Source: Clostridia bacterium (GTDB taxonomy: Bacteria; Bacillota; Clostridia; Christensenellales; Christensenellaceae). From it: 64,000 nt of DNA. The notes below the pieces were generated by a model, which was not told the DNA's origin, did no database searches, and saw only the letters and a program-made list of their open reading frames with translations. Where the stretch lies: contig JAFRTU010000005.1 in NCBI GenBank assembly GCA_017439085.1, positions 36,167 to 100,166 of the forward strand, written 5' to 3'. The translations under genes and the position numbers were made by a program. This document shows, one piece after another, positions 15,690 through 24,045 of this stretch (position 1 is the stretch's first letter; the number at the start of each line of letters is the position of its first letter).

Positions 15690-17987
15690 ATGATAGATGT
15701 AAACGAAGTGCCGGGAAATGACATCATGTTCAGGGTCGAGAAGGCTGCTCTTCTGAACTTCCAGGGGATGTATATACCTAAGGCAAGGACCGCAAAGCCC
15801 GTAAAGTATACAGACAGTGAACTCGTTACGATAATAAAAAAACTGGAAGGTTTCGGTTTTACTCCGTCGAGATCCCTTGCAGAGGAACTGAAGGAAGGGG
15901 ACAGGACAGTCACTTTTCCGTACCTCATGGCATTCTTCTCGGTACTTGAGAGATTCCACAAGGGAAAGGACTACATGGTCTTCTATAAGGGCTTCCCGGA
16001 AGAAGTCATGAGGATGAGTGAAGACGAACTGTATTTCAACGCCATTCTTCACTATCTCTTCGGATATGCTCCTGAAAGCGATACCATGGTGGAAAAGGTG
16101 AGCCGCCAGAGACTGTATAAGACCTACAGAACCAATCTGACAGAGCTCGATATAGTCGAGTATTCCGGACTCTGCAGGAAAGTGAAGACGCTTCTGAATT
16201 CCAACGTTACTCTGTCAGAGTCGGATCTTCAGTCCCTTGAGGACCTGCTGTTTGTCCTGAATGAGGATGATATAAGGAACATTCTGGACAGTTCAGAGAT
16301 AAAGATGAAGGAAACTCTGATCCATATAGCTCCTGCTCTCATAAAAAGGAACATCACGGTGAAGTTCTCCACTGTCACTGACGTCCTGAGGCTCATTGCC
16401 CATCTTTCAGGAGAAAGACTGGATTCCAGGCATATACAGTTCAGAAAGTTCAGCAGGACTGAGCTCAGGTATCTGTACACACTGATAGAAGAGACTGCCG
16501 AGAGATACGGGACTATAGGGGATGACGAAGCCGTATACGCTTATCCCGTACTCGACGATATTCTGAGATATGAGAAACCATGGAAGAGGTTCTTCACTCT
16601 GACATCACAGAAAGTCAACTGGAACAGCTTCGAGAGGACTAAAAGGCTTAAGACTTTTCTGTTCAACTCCTCTTCGACGGGATATGTCACATTCACGGGA
16701 AAACTCAACGATCTCTTTCTGAAGGCAAGGAACACCTCGGGAGAGGATAAGATCGCCGCGATAAAGGGATACATCTCTCTTTGTTCGAAGGCAGTCACGG
16801 GACAGGGATATTTCATAAGGAATCTGGTTTCACTGATCAACAGCCTCAACAGTCAGGATGAGGAGGCTTTCTCTCTTCTCATGGATATGCTGAAAAAGAT
16901 ATGCAGGGTAGGCGCCGTGAACAGAAGGGTGCTGATACAGCTCTATGTCAGGTTAAGGAACATAGGCCTCAAGGATGATCCGTTCGATATACCAAGAGTG
17001 GTGAATGCAAAGGGGACCTATGTCGAGATCAGGGAGACCTATGCCACGGGAGACGCTGCAAGACAGTTGTATGCCTCAAGAGCAGCTGACACGCTCCTTA
17101 ACGGGCTGAAGCTCTCATATATGGTGAGCTCCGACAAGGACCCTTTAAAGAAATACCTTTCCATGTTCAGATCGGATGGCATAACAGACAATGCAGAAAT
17201 GCTGGACAAGCTGGACAGTCTTATCCTCTCCACATCAGAAAGGGACAGCAATGTCAATATTTCAAAGGATGCCATGGGGAACATATCCGTACTCACCAGA
17301 GGCTCATATATGGAACTGGATATGAAAAAGAACGATGTCATCAGACTCTTCATAGCATGGAAGAACCTTGGAGAGGAAAGGATAGACATAGACCTCTCCG
17401 CAGTCGTCTTCGACAGTGATTTCAGAAAGGTGGGAAGCGTGTACTACGGGGACCTCAAGGGATATGAAAGTATAGTCCATTCAGGAGATATAGTAGACGC
17501 ACCTGAGGGAGCCACGGAATATATCGACATCAGAGATCCGGACAGGATGAAGCAGCTCGGACACAGATATGTGCTCGTCACAGTCAATTCCTTCACTCAA
17601 CAGACGTTCAAGGAGCTCTCAAAGCTGGAACACTGCAATTTCGGATTCATGAAGATCCCTCTGGAACAGTCCAATGAACAGCTGTATTTTCAGGATTCAG
17701 TGATCAACGGATTCTCCCTCAATACAGATACGAATAATGTGAGCACACTTCTTTTCGATCTTTTTGAGGGAAGGATGTACATCATTGATGCCTCCCTTAG
17801 GTCTGTCTCTTTACTGAGAAACAATATCGAGAATCTCTCTTCCATGGGAGAGGTGCTGAGGTTTATGATTAAAGGGTACCATATGACATGGAAGGATGCC
17901 CTGATGCTGCACATGACGGAGGAGGAGGTCTCACATACGGATCTCTCCCTGGCCAGCCTCTCGCAGATGCAGGGGCTCCTCATATAA
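15690..17987 (+). CDS. Large protein with TerD-like C-terminal region
   Basis: 765 residues, no signal peptide or membrane segment. The first 500 residues are helical and not recognisable, except for spaced motifs typical of helical repeats. Residues roughly 550-680 resemble the TerD-related domain: LFIAWKNLGEERIDIDLSA, a Tyr/Gly-rich strand, HSGDIVDAPEGATEYIDI and RYVLVTVNSF. This combination recalls the MXAN_6230/SCO0854-type proteins, which join a helical region to a TerD-like domain and are linked to stress-response (ter) systems, but no RING finger is seen. The next gene, 18 bases on, encodes a signal peptidase. The long structured leader upstream suggests regulated expression. Function unknown. 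Confidence 0.6.
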   Translation: MIDVNEVPGNDIMFRVEKAALLNFQGMYIPKARTAKPVKYTDSELVTIIKKLEGFGFTPSRSLAEELKEGDRTVTFPYLMAFFSVLERFHKGKDYMVFYKGFPEEVMRMSEDELYFNAILHYLFGYAPESDTMVEKVSRQRLYKTYRTNLTELDIVEYSGLCRKVKTLLNSNVTLSESDLQSLEDLLFVLNEDDIRNILDSSEIKMKETLIHIAPALIKRNITVKFSTVTDVLRLIAHLSGERLDSRHIQFRKFSRTELRYLYTLIEETAERYGTIGDDEAVYAYPVLDDILRYEKPWKRFFTLTSQKVNWNSFERTKRLKTFLFNSSSTGYVTFTGKLNDLFLKARNTSGEDKIAAIKGYISLCSKAVTGQGYFIRNLVSLINSLNSQDEEAFSLLMDMLKKICRVGAVNRRVLIQLYVRLRNIGLKDDPFDIPRVVNAKGTYVEIRETYATGDAARQLYASRAADTLLNGLKLSYMVSSDKDPLKKYLSMFRSDGITDNAEMLDKLDSLILSTSERDSNVNISKDAMGNISVLTRGSYMELDMKKNDVIRLFIAWKNLGEERIDIDLSAVVFDSDFRKVGSVYYGDLKGYESIVHSGDIVDAPEGATEYIDIRDPDRMKQLGHRYVLVTVNSFTQQTFKELSKLEHCNFGFMKIPLEQSNEQLYFQDSVINGFSLNTDTNNVSTLLFDLFEGRMYIIDASLRSVSLLRNNIENLSSMGEVLRFMIKGYHMTWKDALMLHMTEEEVSHTDLSLASLSQMQGLLI

Positions 17988-18005
17988 GAACGGATGGAGA
18001 ATGAT

Positions 18006-18464
18006 ATGGAAATAGATATCTTTCAGAAGGATAAGGACAGGATGTGGGACAGGCTCACAATACTTTATATCGTAGTACTGATCCTCATAAAGATATTCAT
18101 GCTGGACATAATGTACGTGGACGGAGAATCCATGCTTCCGACGTATAAGGAAGGACAGATAGTGGGATTGAATAAGACTGCCTACTGGCTTACAGAACCA
18201 AAGGTCGGAGACGTCGTGATCGCAAGGTCTTTAAGCTCAAACAAGATCGTCATAAAGAGACTTGCGGGAGTGCCCGGAACCACCATAACTCTTCGAACCG
18301 GGCAGGAATACACCCTTAAGGAGAACGAGTATTTTCTGAGAGGGGACAACAGGGCCATCTCTCTTGACAGCGATACCTACGGTCCCATTACGAGGGACAG
18401 GATACTTGGCATCGTGATCCCCCAGAGGGAGAACATGAACAAACTGTATATCGATATGCCGTAG
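18006..18464 (+). CDS. Type I signal peptidase (S26 family)
   Basis: 152 residues. One membrane anchor (about 17-36) is followed by the catalytic Ser in GESMLPT (S42) and the general-base Lys in IVIKRLAG (about K84), then the FLRGDNR and SLDSDTYGPI blocks, all standard for LepB. It cleaves signal peptides on the outer side of the membrane. I chose the ATG at 18006 because GGAG lies six bases before it; an ATG 12 bases earlier has no site. Its position directly behind the TerD-like gene suggests a dedicated peptidase, or a convenient housekeeping copy; the sequence does not decide. Confidence 0.9.
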   Translation: MEIDIFQKDKDRMWDRLTILYIVVLILIKIFMLDIMYVDGESMLPTYKEGQIVGLNKTAYWLTEPKVGDVVIARSLSSNKIVIKRLAGVPGTTITLRTGQEYTLKENEYFLRGDNRAISLDSDTYGPITRDRILGIVIPQRENMNKLYIDMP

Positions 18465-18482
18465 GGATACGGGATATATGGA

Positions 18483-18512
18483 AAGGAGACTCGATCTGAG
18501 CCTCCTCTTTTA
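18483..18512 (+). terminator. Intrinsic terminator
   Basis: AGGAG-a-CTC (18484-18492) pairs with GAG-c-CTCCT (18498-18506), followed by CTTTTATT. It ends the TerD-like / signal peptidase operon opposite manA. Confidence 0.75.
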
Positions 18513-18525
18513 TTATCTTTCTCAA

Positions 18526-19623
18526 TTAATATGTGACACCTTCAGGATGACAGAGAATGATCTTTACGTCTCCCTCTGCCTTCAGGTCCTTTATGTCGTA
18601 AGGGAAGAATATCTCGTCAGCCTGTTTGATATCCATCTCTCCGCCCTCATAAGTGAGTTTTCCTTCTCCCTTGAGGACTATGCCCACCTGGGGGAAACCG
18701 GTATCTCTTAATAGTGCTGTTCCGTTTACGGTGAGTTCAGTGAATGAGAAATACGTGGTGTGGTCAGGACCTATGACTATCGTCTCATTTCCCCAGTCTC
18801 CGCTCCTTAGGACCTTCTTCTGGGATTTCCATCTCCTTAAGTTCTCTTCATAAGAGCAGCCGTCATAAACATATGCACCGAGAAGCCTCTCATCATAGAG
18901 AGCCTGAGCCTCTTCGGACATGTCGGGGAACTTGATGTTCCATTCCTTTGCTATTGCTTCCATCGGCAGTGCGCCAAGGGTGATATCGCTTGGCTCCTGT
19001 ACCTCGATTACGAAGCAGCCTTCTCCGAGAGCATGAGGTACGCCTCCGCCTATGAAGTATGATTCTCCGACCTTGACTTCTATCCTGTGACAGAGATTCT
19101 CGAGGGCCTTGAGATCGGCTTTACGGTAGTATTCCTCGAACACCTCTCTCGTGACGCCTTCCTTGAAGCCGAGGAGTATATATGCCGGTTCCTTCGTGTC
19201 ATCTCTGGTACCGATGACGTACCAGCTCTCTTCCTTTCCGTAAGGGCTGTTCCACATCTTCTTTGCCCATGGTCTGGTGGGATGACACTGCAACCCGTAC
19301 TGGAACCATGCATCGAGATATTTGATGAGCATTCCCAGACCCGTTCCGTTGACGGCCATGTGCTTTTCTCCGAGGATCTTTTCAGGAGCTTCCTCTATGG
19401 CTTCAAAAAGGAACTTCCTTTCACCGTTCGGAAGAATGACTTCGCTGCATCCGTAATTCGGCTTGTCAGCAGGAGGATTGCCCACTCTGGTGACTGAACC
19501 GATCCAGGCTTCAGAACCCGATCTGTCATCCACAGGAGGGAAAATGCCTCTGAATTTGTCTATTTCACGGCCACCACGGCCTCTTATCCTGTTCTGGACT
19601 AGTCTCCAGGGCTGGTTGTACAT
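18526..19623 (-). CDS. manA: Mannose-6-phosphate isomerase, class I
   Basis: Interconverts mannose 6-phosphate and fructose 6-phosphate with a zinc-containing cupin. The 365-residue protein shows LQCHPTRPWAKK (metal and substrate site), GGGVPHALGEGCFVIEVQEPSD and the C-terminal cupin strand GIVLKGEGKLTYEGGE. The Trp/Tyr-rich N-terminus and length fit the short Bacillota type. ATG preceded by GGGAGGAAC. It is a single gene, divergent from larC. Its likely use is to feed mannose into glycolysis, with pgi also in the window, but no mannose transporter is adjacent. Confidence 0.9.
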   Translation of the reverse strand: MYNQPWRLVQNRIRGRGGREIDKFRGIFPPVDDRSGSEAWIGSVTRVGNPPADKPNYGCSEVILPNGERKFLFEAIEEAPEKILGEKHMAVNGTGLGMLIKYLDAWFQYGLQCHPTRPWAKKMWNSPYGKEESWYVIGTRDDTKEPAYILLGFKEGVTREVFEEYYRKADLKALENLCHRIEVKVGESYFIGGGVPHALGEGCFVIEVQEPSDITLGALPMEAIAKEWNIKFPDMSEEAQALYDERLLGAYVYDGCSYEENLRRWKSQKKVLRSGDWGNETIVIGPDHTTYFSFTELTVNGTALLRDTGFPQVGIVLKGEGKLTYEGGEMDIKQADEIFFPYDIKDLKAEGDVKIILCHPEGVTY

Positions 19624-19727
19624 ATCTTGTTCCTCCCTAATAGTATTTATCTACATAATTAATTATATATCAAAAAACTTTGAGTAACAGCATGCTTCGG
19701 ACCCTTTTCCAAAAGGATCCTTTCTGA

Positions 19728-19816
19728 TATAATGAACAATAATCAGGCGCAGAAGCGTCATTAAAATGTCACGAAGACATGGAAATACGGAATTGTATTT
19801 TTCATGTCTTTTTTTT
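19728..19816 (+). promoter_or_regulatory. Promoter and attenuator-like leader of larC
   Basis: A TATAAT at 19728-19733 starts a leader with a GGCGC-AGAA-GCGTC hairpin, then ATGTC / GACAT (19766-19770 with 19776-19780), then a long terminator stem AAGACATG ... CATGTCTT (19774-19781 with 19803-19810) followed by eight T. The short stem and the terminator share GACAT, so only one can form. The terminator ends just before the GGAGG of larC. This is the layout of a transcription attenuator or riboswitch; the signal is not known. Confidence 0.6.
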
Positions 19817-19829
19817 GGAGGTCAGGGAA

Positions 19830-21152
19830 TTGAAGACATTATATCTGGATCTTGGGATGGGAGCTGCAGGGGATATGCTCACTGCTGCTCTGCTGGAGCT
19901 GTTTGAGAACAGGGAGGAAGTGCTTGCTGAACTCAATTCCTTCGGGATCCCGGAGACCGTATACAGAGCCGATGCGGTACAGAAATCGGGGATAACGGGA
20001 ACTCACATGAGAGTGATCCTTAACGGTGAAGAGGAACAGCCTTATGAAGACGGGCATCATCACCATGATCACGATCACACAGAGGAAGAACATCATCACC
20101 ATCACGATCACGGAGAAGAACACCATGATCATGATCACGGCCATGATCACGGGGAGCATCATCACCATGATCATGATCATGCAGAGGAACACCATCACGG
20201 ACATCATCATGCCCATGTTTCAGACATAAGGAGCATGATCGAAAGCCTGTCTCTTCCCGAACAGGTGAAGGAAGATGCTATAAACGTATACAGGCTCATA
20301 GCTGAGGCTGAAGGAAAGGTCCACGGAAAGGAGATGGATGAGATCCATTTCCATGAAGTTGGGACCAGGGACGCGGTCGCCGATGTATGTGCCGTCTGTT
20401 ATCTGATGAGGAAACTCAGCCCTGACAGGGTCATAGCCTCTCCGATACATGTGGGAAAGGGGACCGTGAGATGTGCTCACGGGATACTTCCGGTCCCGGC
20501 ACCTGCTACTGCGCTGATACTCGAGGGCGTTCCAATCTATTCAAGAGAAGAGATATCAGGAGAGCTCTGCACTCCTACGGGAGCTGCTCTGGTCAAGTAC
20601 TTTACAGACGAGTACTCTCCTATGCCTGTCATAGTGCCGGAAAAGATCGGCTATGGATTCGGAACGAAAGATTTCCCCATTCTCAATGCCGTTAGGACGG
20701 TCCTTGGGTCTGAGGAGGATAAGGCAGAGAGCATATATGAGCTTGATTTCAATATTGACGACATGACGGGAGAAGAAATAGGGGCCATGACGGACGCACT
20801 CTTTATCGTAGGAGCGAGAGAGGTATTCGTAACACCTGTCTATATGAAGAAGAACAGACCCGGGAACCTCATAACCGTGCTCGTCAGTGATGACAGAAAG
20901 GATGAGCTCGTAAGGGCCATCTTCACGAACAGCACGACCATAGGGATCAGGGAAACGGAAAAGAAGCGTTACGTCCTTAAAAGGGATATAATTGAAAAAG
21001 ACACTGCCCTTGGTACCGTAAGGTTCAAGAGCTCAAAGGGCTTTGGAGTTGAGAAGACAAAACCGGAATTCGACGATCTGCTTGAGATATCAAAAAAGAC
21101 GGGAAGACCGGTTACTGAAATAAGAAAGATGATAGGAGAAGGAAATGAGTAA
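19830..21152 (+). CDS. larC: Nickel-pincer cofactor biosynthesis protein LarC
   Basis: LarC inserts nickel into the pincer pyridinium dithiocarboxylic acid mononucleotide cofactor of lactate racemase and related enzymes. The N-terminus LYLDLGMGAAGDM is diagnostic, as are the EIHFHEVGTRDAVAD, CTPTGAALVKYF and LDFNIDDMTGEEIG blocks. N- and C-terminal parts are in one frame, unlike in Lactiplantibacillus plantarum, where a frameshift joins them. A very His-rich insert of about 55 residues (20056-20220) probably stores nickel. I chose the TTG at 19830, nine bases after GGAGG, because LarC proteins begin at this point; an upstream ATG lies inside the terminator stem. Overlaps the S-component gene by eight bases. 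LarB and LarE are not in the window. Confidence 0.94.
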   Translation: MKTLYLDLGMGAAGDMLTAALLELFENREEVLAELNSFGIPETVYRADAVQKSGITGTHMRVILNGEEEQPYEDGHHHHDHDHTEEEHHHHHDHGEEHHDHDHGHDHGEHHHHDHDHAEEHHHGHHHAHVSDIRSMIESLSLPEQVKEDAINVYRLIAEAEGKVHGKEMDEIHFHEVGTRDAVADVCAVCYLMRKLSPDRVIASPIHVGKGTVRCAHGILPVPAPATALILEGVPIYSREEISGELCTPTGAALVKYFTDEYSPMPVIVPEKIGYGFGTKDFPILNAVRTVLGSEEDKAESIYELDFNIDDMTGEEIGAMTDALFIVGAREVFVTPVYMKKNRPGNLITVLVSDDRKDELVRAIFTNSTTIGIRETEKKRYVLKRDIIEKDTALGTVRFKSSKGFGVEKTKPEFDDLLEISKKTGRPVTEIRKMIGEGNE

Positions 21153-21684
21153 AACAAAAAAAATCGTACTTGCTGCACTGTTTCTTGCAATAGGACTGCT
21201 GCTTCCGTTCGTTACGGGACAGATACCTACGATCGGAAAGATGCTTTCCCCGATGCACATACCCGTGATACTTGCGGGATTCATACTGGGACCGGCATAC
21301 GGTGCAGCCATAGGTTTCATATGCCCTCTTTTAAGGGCAGTGCTCTTCGGGATGCCTGCGCTGTTCCCCGATGCCGTGGGAATGGCTTTTGAGCTCCTGA
21401 CATACGGATTCGTGAGCGGATCGGTGTTCAGGGCTCTGAAGAAAAAGAAAGGGAACAGACTGCTGAGGATATACATCACCCTTATTATCACCTTGCTGGC
21501 AGGAAGGATAGTGTGGGGAATAGTGAGATACATCATTGCACTTCTCTTCAATCTGGAGTTCCCGTTCAAGGCTTTCCTTTCCGGAGCGTTCCTGTTCGCT
21601 TGGCCGGGCATAATAGTGCATCTGATACTCATTCCGGTCATTCTGGAAGCTCTATACGGCTCAAAGCTGGTGAAGGAAGAATAA
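21145..21684 (+). CDS. ECF transporter S-component
   Basis: 179 residues with five to six membrane helices and the small-protein layout of ECF S-components (MSKTKKIVLAALFLAIGLLLPF start, HIPVILAGFILGPAYGAAIGFICPLLRAV). S-components bind a vitamin or metal and need a shared EcfT-EcfAA' module, which is not encoded next to it. Translation is coupled to larC by an eight-base overlap. The nickel-pincer cofactor is made from nicotinic acid adenine dinucleotide, so a nicotinate-type or nickel-type substrate is a sensible guess, but only from context. An unrelated vitamin is possible. Confidence 0.82.
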   Translation: MSKTKKIVLAALFLAIGLLLPFVTGQIPTIGKMLSPMHIPVILAGFILGPAYGAAIGFICPLLRAVLFGMPALFPDAVGMAFELLTYGFVSGSVFRALKKKKGNRLLRIYITLIITLLAGRIVWGIVRYIIALLFNLEFPFKAFLSGAFLFAWPGIIVHLILIPVILEALYGSKLVKEE

Positions 21685-21728
21685 CCGAACATTATACGGG
21701 ATTGTGCCCGAATCATTCGCGGAATGTG

Positions 21729-21757
21729 TTGACAGGGCCTTCCCTGGTTTATAGAAT
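21729..21757 (+). promoter_or_regulatory. Promoter for the purine operon
   Basis: Consensus TTGACA (21729-21734), a 17-base spacer, and TAGAAT (21752-21757). The predicted start is directly before the ZTP aptamer. Confidence 0.85.
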
Positions 21758-21764
21758 CTATGTG

Positions 21765-21862
21765 TAGCTTTCGTGACTGACGGATAATCATGGAGCACCA
21801 TGGAGGAGCGAAAGCATTTATGTCGACCGTCTGGGCACTTCTTAACGGAGTGCCCTTATTTT
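21765..21862 (+). promoter_or_regulatory. ZTP (pfl) riboswitch with terminator
   Basis: The aptamer shows the conserved parts of the ZTP class: GCTTTCG / CGAAAGC stem (21767-21773 with 21809-21815), the TGACTGACGG loop, and the 3' domain ACCGTCTGGGCA, where ACGG and CCGT can form the pseudoknot. The 3' domain runs into a terminator, GGGCACT with AGTGCCC and then TTATTTTTTT (to 21862). High ZTP/ZMP, a sign of low 10-formyl-THF, would stop the terminator forming and turn on the two genes that consume AICAR. Confidence 0.9.
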
Positions 21863-21880
21863 TTTGAGGAGGATCTATTG

Positions 21881-22603
21881 ATGGACGTTTACAAGACTTA
21901 TCAGCCAAGCGAGCTGCTTCAGGACAACCCGTATCCCGGCAGGGGAATAATGGTAGGAAAATCCAAGTGCGGAAGATTCGCAATGATCGCCTATTTCATA
22001 ATGGGCAGGAGCGATAACAGCCGTAACCGCATCTTTGAGGAGAAAGAGAACGGCGAAGTAATAATCTATCCGTTTGATGCTTCCAAGGTTCAGAATCCTT
22101 CACTCATCATTTATTCTCCGATCAAGAAGTGCGGGAACTCCGTTATAGTCACCAACGGAAATCAGACCGATACGATAGAGGAATTCCTGAAAGAGGGAAA
22201 GAGCTTCGAAGATGCTCTTGATACCAGAGAGTTCGAACCGGACGGCCCCGCATGGACTCCAAGGATCAGCAGCATACTCAACTTCGCTGACGGGGATTTC
22301 ACATACAAGATGAGCATACTGAAGAGCGGAGACCTTAAGGGTAGCCAGTGCTTCAGGTATACCTACAGCTACAGCCCGATAGCAGGACTCGGACACTTCA
22401 TCCACACCTACAATACCGACGGAGATCCGATCCCGACTTTCACCGGAGAGCCGAGAAGGATAGAGGTCACCTGCGTTATGGATACATGGACAAATGAGAT
22501 ATGGAACAGCCTGAACGAGGCAAACAAGGTCTCTTTATGCACGATGAAGATAGATCTTGAGACTCTGGAGACAGAGACCAGGATCATAAACAAGAACAAC
22601 TGA
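21881..22603 (+). CDS. IMP cyclohydrolase, PurO-type
   Basis: 240 residues from the ATG at 21881, which has GAGGAGG upstream. The sequence has the IMP-cyclohydrolase (archaeal PurO-like) pattern: YPGRGIMVGKS, MGRSDNSRNR and NGEVIIYPFD near the start. The enzyme closes FAICAR to IMP, the last step of purine synthesis. In most bacteria this activity is fused to AICAR transformylase as PurH; here it is a separate, unrelated fold next to a stand-alone transformylase. The ZTP riboswitch upstream fits this step exactly. The 30-base gap to the next gene suggests one operon. Confidence 0.85.
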   Translation: MDVYKTYQPSELLQDNPYPGRGIMVGKSKCGRFAMIAYFIMGRSDNSRNRIFEEKENGEVIIYPFDASKVQNPSLIIYSPIKKCGNSVIVTNGNQTDTIEEFLKEGKSFEDALDTREFEPDGPAWTPRISSILNFADGDFTYKMSILKSGDLKGSQCFRYTYSYSPIAGLGHFIHTYNTDGDPIPTFTGEPRRIEVTCVMDTWTNEIWNSLNEANKVSLCTMKIDLETLETETRIINKNN

Positions 22604-22633
22604 ACAGGATACGATATACGAAAGGGAAATGAA

Positions 22634-23818
22634 ATGAAAGAATTTGAACTCAAATACGGATGCAACCCGAACCAGAAGCCAGCAAGGATATTCATGAAGA
22701 ACGGAGAAGACCTCCCGATAGAGATAGTCAACGGAAGACCGGGATTCATCAACTTCCTCGATGCCTTCAACAGCTGGCAGCTCGTCAAGGAATTAAAGGA
22801 CATCCTCGGAATGCCTGCAGCTACATCTTTCAAGCATGTAAGCCCCACTTCTGCAGCACTTGCCATCCCGATGAACAAGGAACTCAAGCAGGCCTGCTTC
22901 GTGGAGAACATAAAGGGACTCGATGATTCCGCAATAGGTACCGCATATGCAAGAGCAAGGGGAACCGACAGGATGAGCTCCTTCGGAGACTGGATCGCCC
23001 TCAGCGAGCCCTGCGATGAGGTGACTGCAAGGCTCATCAGAAGAGAAGTATCGGACGGAATAATCGCTCCTGACTATACCCCCAAGGCTCTTGAGATCCT
23101 CAAAAAGAAGAAGAACGGCGGATACAACGTCGTAAAGATAGACAAGGATTATGTTCCGGAGCCGATGGAGCAGAAGCAGGTTTTCGGTATCACCTTCGAG
23201 CAGCTGAGAAACGACTTCAGGATCGACAGAGATCTTCTTAAGAACGTCGTGACAGCCAACAAGGATATGCCCGAATCTGCCATAAGGGACCTCATCGTTT
23301 CCCTCATAACCCTCAAATACACTCAGTCCAACTCCGTCTGCTATGCAGTCGACGGTCAGGCTATAGGCGTCGGTGCAGGCCAGCAGTCCAGGATTCACTG
23401 CACAAGGCTTGCAGGAGACAAGGCTGATTACTGGCACTTGAGACAGCATGAGAAGGTCCTCTCTCTCCCGTTCAAGGAAGACGTAGGAAGGCCTGAAAGA
23501 GACAATGCGATTGACATGTATCTCGGAAAGCACGGAAAGGACCTCTCCAAGGACGGCGTCTGGGAGCAGTTCTTCACCAGGAGACCTGAAGAATTCACCC
23601 AGGAAGAGAAGGACGCGTATCTGTCCTCCCTTACCGGAGTATCCCTTGGAAGCGATGCCTTCTTCCCGTTCGGCGACAATATCGAGAGAGGAAGAGAGAG
23701 CGGAGTCAGCTACGTTGCAGAGCCCGGCGGATCAGTGAGAGACGATGACGTCATCGCTACCTGCGATAAATATGGTATCGTAATGGCATTCACCGGAATG
23801 AGGCTCTTCCATCACTGA
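22634..23818 (+). CDS. AICAR transformylase, stand-alone
   Basis: 394 residues corresponding to the formyltransferase domain of PurH without its cyclohydrolase domain. The catalytic Lys-His pair is in TSFKHVSP (K67-H68). IGVGAGQQSRIHCTRLAGDKADYW and the C-terminal DAFFPFGDNIERG ... YVAEPGGSVRDDDVI are also characteristic. It formylates AICAR with 10-formyl-THF to give FAICAR, which the preceding PurO-type enzyme would cyclise. Start preceded by AAAGGGAAATGAA. Regulated by the ZTP riboswitch through operon structure. Confidence 0.92.
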   Translation: MKEFELKYGCNPNQKPARIFMKNGEDLPIEIVNGRPGFINFLDAFNSWQLVKELKDILGMPAATSFKHVSPTSAALAIPMNKELKQACFVENIKGLDDSAIGTAYARARGTDRMSSFGDWIALSEPCDEVTARLIRREVSDGIIAPDYTPKALEILKKKKNGGYNVVKIDKDYVPEPMEQKQVFGITFEQLRNDFRIDRDLLKNVVTANKDMPESAIRDLIVSLITLKYTQSNSVCYAVDGQAIGVGAGQQSRIHCTRLAGDKADYWHLRQHEKVLSLPFKEDVGRPERDNAIDMYLGKHGKDLSKDGVWEQFFTRRPEEFTQEEKDAYLSSLTGVSLGSDAFFPFGDNIERGRESGVSYVAEPGGSVRDDDVIATCDKYGIVMAFTGMRLFHH

Positions 23819-23819
23819 T

Positions 23820-23939
23820 ATGGAGATACCTTTCATCCTGAAGTGGGGAATACCGCTGCTGCTGATAGCCTGCGTGGCGGGCACCGTTGCAGTACTGATA
23901 TATGCCGTGAGATTTCACATGGCAAATAAAAAGGAATGA
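23820..23939 (+). CDS. Possible 39-residue single-TM protein
   Basis: An ATG two bases after the transformylase stop opens a 39-codon frame: a short polar start with Pro and Trp, one strongly hydrophobic segment (about residues 11-28, with LLLIACVAG and VAVLIYAV), then a basic tail (MANKKE). A perfect inverted repeat begins seven bases after the stop. The coherent membrane-protein pattern and tight fit between stop and hairpin support a real gene, but the upstream Shine-Dalgarno sequence is weak. Function unknown. Confidence 0.45.
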   Translation: MEIPFILKWGIPLLLIACVAGTVAVLIYAVRFHMANKKE

Positions 23940-23945
23940 GAACAG

Positions 23946-23971
23946 GATCCCGTCTCAGAAGAGACGGGATC
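23946..23971 (+). terminator. Hairpin at end of purine operon
   Basis: GATCCCGTCTC (23946-23956) pairs perfectly with GAGACGGGATC (23961-23971) around AGAA. The T-tract is poor (ATTTG), so termination may be partial. Confidence 0.65.
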
Positions 23972-24045
23972 ATTTGAAAAAAGTATGTCATTCAGGCAGT
24001 TCAATGCCTGAGTACAGATATTTGAAAAAGGAAGGAGTATGAACG

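Noticed and set aside
15496..15693. 65-codon plus-strand frame in the leader of the TerD-like gene
   Set aside because: It runs through both RNA modules and has no Shine-Dalgarno sequence of normal spacing; low-complexity translation.
15483..16052. Minus-strand frame covering the tandem RNA motif
   Set aside because: It has no ribosome-binding site and runs into the antisense of the TerD-like gene; the plus-strand promoter and RNA pairing explain the region better.
20056..20220. Regular CATGATCAC-like repeats resembling a short CRISPR or satellite
   Set aside because: They are in frame and encode the His-rich insert of LarC; there are no equal-length spacers.
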